Below are positions 1 through 4,571 of a DNA stretch of 6,212 nt, in pieces. The stretch is taken from the NCBI GenBank assembly GCA_026392265.1, contig JAPLCL010000140.1, positions 1-6,212 on the forward strand, in the 5' to 3' direction. The position numbers and the translations under genes are program-made. The DNA is from Actinomycetota bacterium. Its GTDB lineage: Bacteria; Actinomycetota; Thermoleophilia; UBA2241. Under the pieces are notes generated by a model. That model had not been told where the DNA came from, did no database searches, and was given only the letters and a program-made list of their open reading frames with translations. Every line of letters starts with the position of its first letter. Positions within the stretch are counted from its first letter, which is position 1.

Positions 1-224
1 GGGCCTGATGCGGTGTCACGCGCGGGGCACGGGTCGCCAATGGGCCGCCAAGGAGTCAGCCACCGTTTCGGGGACTACGCCCACACGCACAGATCGTCCG
101 CAACGCTGAGAAGGAATCGAGGCCATCTCCCTCCACTTGAACGCCTATGTCGAAGGGACTGGGTGGTAGTGTGCTGCGGGAGGGAGCATGGCGGAGAAGG
201 GTGGGTATACGGGGTGAATGGCTG
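1..224. other. Leader region upstream of the cyclase gene, no gene recognised
   Basis: This 224-base stretch has open frames on both strands, but none gives a recognisable protein, and the long minus-strand frame running through it is antisense to the cyclase gene. It could include the 3' end of a gene that lies mostly outside the window; a short plus-strand frame open from the left edge ends near base 110 and has no family resemblance I can name. The only signals I support are the extended -10 element at 164-172 and a ribosome site before base 225. Confidence 0.5.
164..172 (+). promoter_or_regulatory. Probable extended -10 promoter for the cyclase gene
   Basis: TGGTAGTGT combines an extended -10 TGn (164-166) with a TANNNT hexamer TAGTGT (167-172). 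No good -35 lies 16-18 bases upstream, which extended -10 promoters tolerate. Transcription would begin near base 179 and leave a leader of about 45 bases before the start at 225. The same GGTGGTAGNNTGC string recurs upstream of the small membrane protein gene at 1810, which supports the call. It is a motif match only. Confidence 0.4.
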
Positions 225-1571
225 ATGGACATCCCGCCCACGCATTGGGCCGAGACAGCAGACGGAGAGAGCATCGCCTACCAGCACTTCGGTGCTGGCC
301 CCGGCTCCATCGTCATCGTCTCGCCGTGGATCAATCACCTTGAGGCGTCTTGGACGATTCCCGAGTGGGCGACCCTGCTGCAACGCTTGGCCGCGTTCTC
401 TCGGGTGATCTACTTCGACGCACGCGGCACGGGCATGTCGGACCGGCTCGCCGCCGTGCCCACCCTGGAGCAGCGGGCCGAGGACATCCGCGTGGTCATG
501 GATGCCGCGGGCACGGAGCGGGCTGTCCTCCTTGGACTGCTGGACGGAGCCGCTCTCGCCGCCTTCTTCGCCGCCACACATCCCGACAGGACGGATGCTC
601 TCGTCTTCTGTGGCTACCCGCGAACGATGTGGGCCCCCGACTACCCGTGGGGGACGACGCAGGAGGCCGAAGGCGAGCGAGACGCACGTGTTGAGGCGAT
701 CTGGGGCGATGAAGACCACGCCGAAGAGTTCGTGCGGCTCGTATCCGGCGACCAGCAGTTGTCGCGTGACCCGCAGTGGGCGCGCAACTACGTGAAGTGG
801 GCACGGCTTTCGGCGACTCCCAGGAGCGTGAGGCTCTTCAACCGCATGTGGCGGGAGACCGACGTCCGTCACCTCCTGCCCTCCGTCCGCGTCCCGACGC
901 TCGTCTTGGCACCAGCAGATGAGGAGGAGGACCTGCTCGTCGGCAAGTACGTCGCTGAGCGCATCCCCGAGGCGAGGCTGGCGACCTACCCGGGCAACCC
1001 CAACCCGTGCCTCACGGACAGCGAGCCGATGGCCGAGGCGATCCGCGAGTTTCTGGGAGCTCCTCGTCCTGCCCCTGACATGGAAAGGGTACTCGCCACC
1101 GTGCTCTTCACGGATATCGTCGGTTCCACAGGCAAAGCGTGCGAAGTGGGGGACGCTTGCTGGACGGAGGTCCTCGAGAAGCACAACATCACGGTCCGCG
1201 CCTTCCTTGCGCAGTATCGCGGCACCGAGGTCAAAACAACCGGCGACGGCTTTCTCGCGACCTTCGACGGGCCCTCACGGGCGGTGCTGTGCGCACAGGC
1301 GATCTGCGAGGCCGTGAAGCCGTTTGGGCTCGAGATCAAGGCTGGATGTCACACCGGCGAGATCGAGCTGCTGGGCAACGACGTCGGGGGCATCGCCGTG
1401 CACATCGGCGCTCGGGTCGGCGCGCTGGCCGGGCCCTCCGAGGTCCTCGTGTCCTCGACGGTCAAGGACCTTGTAGCTGGCTCCGGCCTCGTCTTCGAGG
1501 ACCGGGGCGAGCGCCAGCTCAAGGGCGTACCGGGCGACTGGCACCTCTACGCTCTCGCGAACACCTCGTGA
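225..1571 (+). CDS. Alpha/beta-hydrolase-like domain fused to class III adenylate/guanylate cyclase
   Basis: The predicted product has 448 residues. Residues about 5-280 have an alpha/beta-hydrolase pattern (FDARGTGMSD at 64-73, FFAATHPDRTDALVF at 114-128). Residues about 285-446 are a class III nucleotide cyclase, which makes cAMP or cGMP from the NTP. Visible cyclase residues are the metal-binding D297 in FTDIVGST and D341 in KTTGDG, the adenine-type pair K337 and D386, and R397. The usual transition-state Asn is His393 in AVHIGARV. The layout resembles Mycobacterium tuberculosis Rv1900c. The nucleophile elbow reads GLLDG (104-108) instead of GxSxG, and the usual GxDH catalytic His region reads GNPNP (257-261), so the hydrolase domain is probably a non-catalytic sensor or scaffold. 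The start at 225 is preferred over 147 because GGGGTGA (211-217) sits 7 bases upstream, and the extra N-terminal residues are unlike the family and overlap the promoter. There is no signal peptide, so it is probably cytoplasmic. Confidence 0.9.
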   Translation: MDIPPTHWAETADGESIAYQHFGAGPGSIVIVSPWINHLEASWTIPEWATLLQRLAAFSRVIYFDARGTGMSDRLAAVPTLEQRAEDIRVVMDAAGTERAVLLGLLDGAALAAFFAATHPDRTDALVFCGYPRTMWAPDYPWGTTQEAEGERDARVEAIWGDEDHAEEFVRLVSGDQQLSRDPQWARNYVKWARLSATPRSVRLFNRMWRETDVRHLLPSVRVPTLVLAPADEEEDLLVGKYVAERIPEARLATYPGNPNPCLTDSEPMAEAIREFLGAPRPAPDMERVLATVLFTDIVGSTGKACEVGDACWTEVLEKHNITVRAFLAQYRGTEVKTTGDGFLATFDGPSRAVLCAQAICEAVKPFGLEIKAGCHTGEIELLGNDVGGIAVHIGARVGALAGPSEVLVSSTVKDLVAGSGLVFEDRGERQLKGVPGDWHLYALANTS

Positions 1572-1582
1572 TCCGCTGGAGA

Positions 1583-1633
1583 AGCTCAGCCTGCAGGGCG
1601 GAGGTCAGGGGTTCGAATTCGACGCGGTGCACC
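1583..1633 (+). pseudogene. Degenerate tRNA-like fragment
   Basis: AGCTCAG (1583-1589) matches the conserved D-arm start of many tRNAs, and AGGTCAGGGGTTCGAAT (1602-1618) matches the variable loop, T-stem 5' strand and T-loop of bacterial tRNAs of the tRNA-Ala type. The two are only about 13 bases apart, where an intact tRNA has about 35. The 3' T-stem strand (TCGAC at 1619-1623) pairs poorly with AGGGG, so this is not a functional tRNA. GCGGTGCACC (1624-1633) sits where the acceptor strand and ACC end would be. It may be a tRNA relic, for example from recombination or integration at a tRNA gene, but I see no integrase here. A chance match of part of it is possible. Confidence 0.35.
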
Positions 1634-1670
1634 GCCAAGTTGCCGGGAAATCGTGTGCTGCGACCCCCGG

Positions 1671-1679
1671 TGGTAGGCT
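1671..1679 (+). promoter_or_regulatory. Probable extended -10 promoter for the small membrane protein
   Basis: TGGTAGGCT contains a TGn extension (1671-1673) and a TANNNT hexamer TAGGCT (1674-1679), a common actinobacterial -10 form. The -35 region is not recognisable. Transcription would begin near 1686, giving a leader of about 120 bases before the ATG at 1810. Confidence 0.4.
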
Positions 1680-1799
1680 GCGTCCGCGAGCACGAGGGCG
1701 CAGGAGATGCCGCACACGATGGGATGGCGGCGTGGGATAGCCTCGTCATGGTCGCTGCCCGACCCACCGATGCAGGGGTGCCGCGCTGCCAGGGAAACG

Positions 1800-1805
1800 A
1801 GGAGG
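1800..1805 (+). promoter_or_regulatory. Strong ribosome binding site AGGAGG
   Basis: A perfect AGGAGG lies 4 bases before the ATG at 1810. It is the strongest ribosome site in the window and fixes the start of the 62-residue protein. Confidence 0.7.
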
Positions 1806-1809
1806 GAGA

Positions 1810-1998
1810 ATGTCAGAAAGCAAAGGGAATGCCGGCGGGGCCGTCGGCGGGGCTGTCTACGGACTCGGTTTCGTAGGAGCGCTCGTCTACTTCATCCAGA
1901 GCGCGACTTCATTCTGGGATGGAGCTTATGGTGTGTTTCAAGCGCTGGTCTGGCCAGCCTACTTCGTGTACGAGATCCTCCACTTCTTGAAAGTGTGA
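1810..1998 (+). CDS. Small conserved-type two-helix membrane protein, function unknown
   Basis: This is a 62-residue protein with no enzymatic motif. A short polar, Gly-rich N-terminus (residues 1-14) is followed by a first hydrophobic segment (about 15-30, containing YGLGFVGALVYFIQ), a connecting ATSFWDG segment, and a second hydrophobic segment (about 37-59, containing VFQALVWPAYFVYEIL). It ends in HFLKV. Small actinobacterial proteins of this YGLGF...ATSFW...VWPAF pattern are familiar to me as uncharacterised inner-membrane proteins; that is recollection, not a search. AGGAGG lies just upstream and a probable extended -10 at 1671. It appears to be a single-gene unit, with the next gene convergent. 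The helices, Trp/Tyr-rich interface residues and strong ribosome site make a real gene likely. I propose no function. Confidence 0.8.
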   Translation: MSESKGNAGGAVGGAVYGLGFVGALVYFIQSATSFWDGAYGVFQALVWPAYFVYEILHFLKV

Positions 1999-2187
1999 GC
2001 AGGCCAGTTCGCCCATCCCCCAGGCGATGCCCCGTACCTCTGCATGAGCGCCAACCTCAGGCTCCGTCCGCTGTCGGTCGCCGCGCCCATGCTCTGATGG
2101 TCGCTCCAGCTCGGACTGGTCTCGATCAGGAGCACCAGCGCGATCAGAGGAACGACGCGACATGACCCCGGAGTCGCTCGTGCTGAG
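1999..2187. other. Gap between convergent genes, no feature found
   Basis: The small membrane protein gene and the epimerase gene end toward each other here. Frames on both strands remain open through the gap, but the translations have no family resemblance and look like high-GC noise. I looked for a bidirectional terminator and found only short, weak inverted repeats without a T-run. Confidence 0.5.
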
Positions 2188-3198
2188 CTACAGGAGCCCC
2201 TCGCCCACGGCCCACGCGCGTACCGCCGCCATCCCGTCGTCGAGGCCGACCCGCGGCTCGAAGCCGAGCCGCCGGCGCGCTTTGTCCCCGCGATACGTCG
2301 CGGGCAAAGAGCTCCCGGCGACGCCGGTCTTCGTGAAGACGGCCGCTTTCGGCACGATCCGGCCGAGCGCCTGGGCGGCGCCGGCGATCGCCAGCAAGGC
2401 GCCGCGCGGCACCGACGGCAGCGACTGCTGCCGCGTCCCCATGGCCACGTAGCGGTCGAAGAACTCGCGCACGGTGAGCTCCCGCGCGCCGCAAAGGATG
2501 TACGTTTCGCCGCTCTCTCCACGCGTCAAGGCCGCGACGGCGCCCGCCACGGCGTCCGTGACGTACAGGGGCTGGATCATGCCGCCGCTGCCCGGCACTG
2601 CCAGCATGTGCCGGCGCAAGAGCCGCAGTGGAGTCGCCGTCCAGGCGTCGTCATCGGGGCCGTACACCGGGGCCGGCTGGATGACCACCGCAGATATCTC
2701 TCCGCGACGGGCCGCGTCGAGAACGACGTCTTGGGCGAGCAGCTTGCTGTCGCAGTACGGGTCTCCGCAGGGAAGGGCCGGCACGGTCTCGTCCGTCCCC
2801 GGCCCTGCGTGAAAGCCGTAGGCCCACACCGAGCTGGCGTACAGGAACCGCCGCACTCCCGCGGCGACAGCGGCGTCCAGCAGGCTCCTCGTCCCTGCAA
2901 CGTTCACGGCCATGAAGCGCGCCCTGGGGGCCGCCTCATCGCCGAGGACCGCGGCGAAATGGGCGACGGCGTCACAGCCGGCGACGGCCTTGGCGAGTGA
3001 TGAGGGGTCGGTCATGTCTCCCTGCGCGACGTCGATACCCTCGGCACGCAGGTGGGAGGCAGATCCCGGCCGGCGCACGAGCGCCCGTACCTCGGCGCCG
3101 GCGTTCAGGAGGCGGCGGGCAAGCCCGCCGCCGATGAGGCCGGTCGCGCCGGTCACGAGGATGCGAGCGCCGCTCGGTTCGAACTCCACCGGGTCCAT
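2188..3198 (-). CDS. NAD-dependent epimerase/dehydratase, extended SDR family
   Basis: The 336-residue product is an extended short-chain dehydrogenase/reductase, cytosolic and using NAD(P). The Rossmann loop is TGATGLIGG (16-24, Gly17, Gly20, Gly23). Conserved strand ends are DMTD (61-64) and HFAA (80-83). The active site is visible as YASS (120-123) and Y148-xxx-K152 in PYCDSK, followed by the PAPVYGP segment (175-181) and LYVTDAVAGAV (211-221). Residues about 240-330 form the substrate-binding part and end in RRLGFEPR. The overall style resembles nucleoside-diphosphate-sugar epimerases and 3-beta-HSD-like reductases; the substrate cannot be read from sequence. The frame is open upstream to 3831, but the added residues are antisense or out-of-frame noise over the phosphoesterase gene. 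The ATG at 3198 sits 15 codons before the glycine motif, as the family expects. It lacks a clear ribosome site, so the start is moderately certain. It lies 208 bases after the phosphoesterase on the same strand. Confidence 0.9.
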   Translation of the reverse strand: MDPVEFEPSGARILVTGATGLIGGGLARRLLNAGAEVRALVRRPGSASHLRAEGIDVAQGDMTDPSSLAKAVAGCDAVAHFAAVLGDEAAPRARFMAVNVAGTRSLLDAAVAAGVRRFLYASSVWAYGFHAGPGTDETVPALPCGDPYCDSKLLAQDVVLDAARRGEISAVVIQPAPVYGPDDDAWTATPLRLLRRHMLAVPGSGGMIQPLYVTDAVAGAVAALTRGESGETYILCGARELTVREFFDRYVAMGTRQQSLPSVPRGALLAIAGAAQALGRIVPKAAVFTKTGVAGSSLPATYRGDKARRRLGFEPRVGLDDGMAAVRAWAVGEGLL

Positions 3199-3279
3199 CA
3201 ACGATACCGTCGCGGCTGCATGAGACCCCCTGCCGGAAGCCCGGAAAGGCGGTCGCTGCCGGCCGCCGATGCCGAGCCA

Positions 3280-3308
3280 AGGATTGCGCCATCTGGAGCT
3301 CACGTCAA
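3280..3308 (-). promoter_or_regulatory. Candidate promoter for the epimerase gene
   Basis: On the minus strand a TTGACG -35 (3308-3303) is followed after exactly 17 bases by AATCCT (3285-3280), a weak -10 keeping the A at position 2 and T at position 6. Transcription would begin near 3273, about 75 bases before the ATG. The -35 lies inside a tandem TGACGT repeat, which may be a regulator site. Confidence 0.3.
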
Positions 3309-3313
3309 CGTCA
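3302..3313. repeat. Tandem ACGTCA direct repeat at the epimerase -35
   Basis: ACGTCA occurs twice back to back (3302-3307 and 3308-3313), reading TGACGT TGACGT on the gene's strand. It overlaps the candidate -35 hexamer, a usual place for a repressor or activator half-site pair. No regulator is identified. Confidence 0.3.
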
Positions 3314-3326
3314 CGTCGCGAAGCCG

Positions 3327-3343
3327 GCGCCAAACGCTGGCGC
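3327..3343 (-). other. Small GC-rich hairpin downstream of the phosphoesterase gene
   Basis: GCGCCA (3327-3332) and TGGCGC (3338-3343) form a 6-bp stem with a 5-base loop, extendable by one G-T pair. It lies about 65 bases past the phosphoesterase stop and could slow or end its transcription, but no T-run follows on the minus strand, so it is not a standard intrinsic terminator. Confidence 0.25.
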
Positions 3344-3406
3344 TCCTGCCGTCTGGGGGTAGACGATCCTTGGTTTGCAGCGACTGGGCGGCGGCGGCTC
3401 GGGAGG

Positions 3407-3925
3407 CTACGGGAGGAAGACGAGGCGCGCGTCGGGCACGCCGTCGCGCACCAGGACGAGCGCCATGCTGGGACGCGGATCGTGCGGCAGCGGCGCCATG
3501 CAGCTGCCGGGATTGAGCCACAGCACCGGCACCCGGCCCGGCGCATACCCTCGGTAGCGGATCTCCGGCCGGTGGGTGTCGCCGTAGACGAGCAGCCCCA
3601 GACCTTCGGCTCCCGGATCCGGGTGGCCGGCCTTGAGGTCGCGCCGCTTGTGCGCGACCACGAAGCGCAGGCCGGCGACCTCGCCGAAGGCCTCAGCGGG
3701 CAGGTCGGCGCCCAGAGCGCCGCGGTCGCGGTTGCCGCGCACCGCGGTGACCGGCGCCACACGTGCCAGTTCCTCGAGTACCGCGCTGGAACCCACGTCG
3801 CCGGCGTGGATGATGTGGTCGGCGCGGGCACAGGCCTCGAGCACGCGACGGTCGAGCCGCCCGTGCGTGTCCGAGATCACGGCGATGCGCGCTTCCGTGG
3901 CGCTCCTCTGCCGGTCGACGCTCAC
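3407..3925 (-). CDS. YfcE/MJ0936-like metallophosphoesterase
   Basis: The product is a small single-domain calcineurin-like phosphodiesterase, 172 residues from GTG at 3925. Numbered from the longer ATG start at 3943, the metal motifs appear in order: SDTHG (D25, H27), HAGD (D49), GNRD (N71), VVAHK (H98) and GDTHRP (H124), then the structural NPGS (144-147). Family members hydrolyse phosphodiester or phosphomonoester bonds with two metals in the cytoplasm; the natural substrate is usually unknown. The usual GHTH motif reads GDTH, so one metal-binding His is replaced by Asp122. I prefer GTG at 3925 because it makes a 4-base GTGA overlap with the upstream stop at 3922-3924, typical of translational coupling; ATG at 3943 would overlap by 22 bases and add six residues before an already long lead-in. 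It is probably co-transcribed with the SnoaL-like remnant gene. Confidence 0.87.
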   Translation of the reverse strand: MSVDRQRSATEARIAVISDTHGRLDRRVLEACARADHIIHAGDVGSSAVLEELARVAPVTAVRGNRDRGALGADLPAEAFGEVAGLRFVVAHKRRDLKAGHPDPGAEGLGLLVYGDTHRPEIRYRGYAPGRVPVLWLNPGSCMAPLPHDPRPSMALVLVRDGVPDARLVFLP

Positions 3926-4158
3926 GGTACGATCTCGACCCATTCCGCGCGCCGCGCGGGCGCCTCGAACGGGCTTGCGTAGTAGCGCGTCTCCTCCGCG
4001 GTCCGCCCGTCTCTGAACTCGACGATCCGCTCACCGGATTGCGGCATCTCCATGACGTAGTCCTCGCTGCGAATGTCGTACTCCTCGCGCGGAGAAAGTC
4101 GGAGCTTCCCGTCGCTGAAGAGACCTTCGAGGATCTCGCGGTTCCTCTGCTCGCTCAT
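3922..4158 (-). CDS. Internally shortened SnoaL-like (NTF2-fold) protein
   Basis: The product has 78 residues. Residues 1-45 resemble the N-terminus of SnoaL-like/NTF2-fold proteins (MSEQRNREILEGLF helix, then SEDYVMEMPQSGERI). Residues 46-75 (VEFRDGRTAEETRYYASPFEAPARRAEWV) resemble the C-terminal strand and tail of the same family. Full-length members run about 120-140 residues, so about 55-60 residues of the sheet between QSGERI and VEFRDG appear to be missing in frame. A complete NTF2 barrel could not form, so this is probably a deletion relic still able to be translated. The ATG at 4158 is chosen because GAGGTGA (4168-4162) ends just before it with ideal spacing for GAGG; GTG at 4161 is the alternative. 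Its stop overlaps the phosphoesterase start (GTGA), so translation of the remnant may still help express that gene. Family assignment is by recognition only. Confidence 0.7.
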   Translation of the reverse strand: MSEQRNREILEGLFSDGKLRLSPREEYDIRSEDYVMEMPQSGERIVEFRDGRTAEETRYYASPFEAPARRAEWVEIVP

Positions 4159-4278
4159 CACTCACCTCGCTGATCTGAGCGGCTTCATCTTCAGGCCGCG
4201 CTTACGAGGCATTTCCCCGCCGGGGTCGGGGGCCAATCCCGCGGGCGCCGCTTCTTCCGCTTGATCAGAAGAACCATC

Positions 4279-4515
4279 ATGATCACTGTCGTGCAACACA
4301 CGGTCCGCGACTTCGGGGTTTGGACGACCGTGTTCGACGAGCACGGGCACCGACATCGCCGCGGACGTTCAGGGACCGGTGGCCAGAGGGGCCATGTGGG
4401 CGTGAAGAGGCGTGGACGAGAGGTTTCGGTATGCGGCGTGATCGGCAGTCGGGCGCGGCCGCCCCATGCCCGTCGGGCCAGTCGGTTTCCGGTCGCCGTG
4501 GCGCGGGGACTGTAA
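4279..4515 (+). pseudogene. 5' remnant of an ABM-like (antibiotic biosynthesis monooxygenase fold) gene
   Basis: Translation from ATG at 4279 begins MITVVQHTVRDFGVWTTVFD and continues EHG. This is the start pattern of small dimeric ABM/ferredoxin-like-fold proteins, typically M-I-T-V-x-x-H-x-V-x-D-[FY]-x-x-W-x-x-x-F-D-E-H and about 95-105 residues long. After about residue 24 the frame turns into an Arg/Gly-rich run (HRHRRGRSGTGGQRG) without ABM character and stops at 4515. Neither other plus-strand frame restores the rest of the domain, so the 3' part seems deleted rather than merely frameshifted. There is no strong ribosome site; AGAAG at 4267-4271 is weak. The alternative is a short genuine orphan protein, which I think unlikely. 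Confidence 0.4.
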
Positions 4516-4525
4516 CGGCGTTGGC

Positions 4526-4549
4526 TCACGGGCGAAGCGGCGCCCGTGA
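4526..4549 (+). promoter_or_regulatory. Perfect 9-bp hairpin in the oxidase leader
   Basis: TCACGGGCG (4526-4534) and CGCCCGTGA (4541-4549) are exact inverse complements around a 6-base loop AAGCGG. The hairpin ends 10 bases before the GAGAGG ribosome site and 22 bases before the GTG start. No T-run follows. It could be an operator, a 5'-leader RNA structure affecting translation, or a relic terminator of the gene once upstream. Confidence 0.5.
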
Positions 4550-4559
4550 CGTGCGGCGA

Positions 4560-4565
4560 GAGAGG
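4560..4565 (+). promoter_or_regulatory. Ribosome binding site GAGAGG for the oxidase
   Basis: GAGAGG lies 6 bases before GTG at 4572, fitting that start better than the ATG at 4581 and much better than the upstream ATG at 4320. Confidence 0.55.
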
Positions 4566-4571
4566 TGCGCG

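Larger units (their letters stand above)
1572..1809. other. Intergenic gap with tRNA-like fragment and promoter
   Basis: This gap separates the cyclase from the small membrane protein gene. Frames crossing it give Arg/Pro/Ser-rich translations with no family resemblance. It holds a tRNA-like fragment (1583-1633), a 12-bp perfect palindrome GCGGTGCACCGC (1624-1635), an extended -10 (1671-1679) and the ribosome site of the next gene (1800-1805). I see no clear intrinsic terminator after the cyclase. Confidence 0.5.
3199..3406 (-). other. Intergenic region between phosphoesterase and epimerase genes
   Basis: There is no supported gene. It contains a candidate promoter for the epimerase (3280-3308), a tandem ACGTCA repeat (3302-3313), a small hairpin (3327-3343) and an 8-bp inverted repeat, CCAAGGAT at 3277-3284 and ATCCTTGG at 3366-3373, whose left arm overlaps the candidate -10. 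The gap is long enough for the epimerase to have its own transcript. Confidence 0.5.
4159..4571. other. Divergent intergenic region of about 410 bases
   Basis: This lies between the leftward SnoaL-like/phosphoesterase pair and the rightward oxidase gene. It contains the minus-strand ribosome site GAGGTGA (4162-4168), a possible 16-codon minus-strand micro-ORF (4212-4162, basic, reading MPRKRGLKMKPLRSAR), the ABM-like remnant (4279-4515), a 9-bp hairpin (4526-4549) and the oxidase ribosome site. Promoters for both directions should be here, but I could not pick out a convincing -35/-10 pair on either strand. Long minus-strand frames through it are antisense noise. Confidence 0.5.

Noticed and set aside
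81..125. CACGCACAG string resembling the start of a GEMM (cyclic di-GMP) riboswitch
   Set aside because: Only this short string matches; the following conserved GCAAACC and the rest of the paired core are absent.
75..1184. Long minus-strand open frame (369 codons) opposite the cyclase gene
   Set aside because: Arg/His/Gly-rich translation with no family resemblance; it is antisense to a strongly recognised hydrolase-cyclase gene and typical of high-GC DNA.
1686..1809. Possible riboswitch in the leader of the small membrane protein (GGGAAAC and GCCGCGCTGCC strings recall cobalamin elements)
   Set aside because: The strings are in the wrong order and no surrounding helices or conserved core can be assembled.
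1139..1876. Plus-strand open frame of 245 codons overlapping the cyclase 3' end and the gap
   Set aside because: Arg-rich shadow of the cyclase frame followed by non-coding sequence; it also overlaps the well-supported small membrane protein.
1707..2165. Plus-strand frame of 152 codons beginning with GGAG before an ATG
   Set aside because: Overlaps the 62-residue membrane protein in another frame, and its translation is Arg/Pro-rich without any motif; the ribosome-like GGAG is too close to the ATG.
3199..3831. In-frame N-terminal extension of the epimerase to 547 residues
   Set aside because: The extra 211 residues run through the intergenic region and across the phosphoesterase gene in another frame, and have Ser/Arg/Pro-rich noise composition; the Rossmann domain begins normally after ATG 3198.
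4290..4320. Minus-strand TTGCAC as a -35 for the SnoaL-like/phosphoesterase pair
   Set aside because: The hexamer 17-18 bases downstream (TTCTTC or TCTTCT) lacks TANNNT character, so I could not support a promoter.
4320..4571. Upstream extension of the oxidase frame to ATG 4320
   Set aside because: The added residues are Arg/Gly/Pro-rich, unlike AOX N-termini, and GAGAGG at 4560-4565 fits the GTG at 4572.
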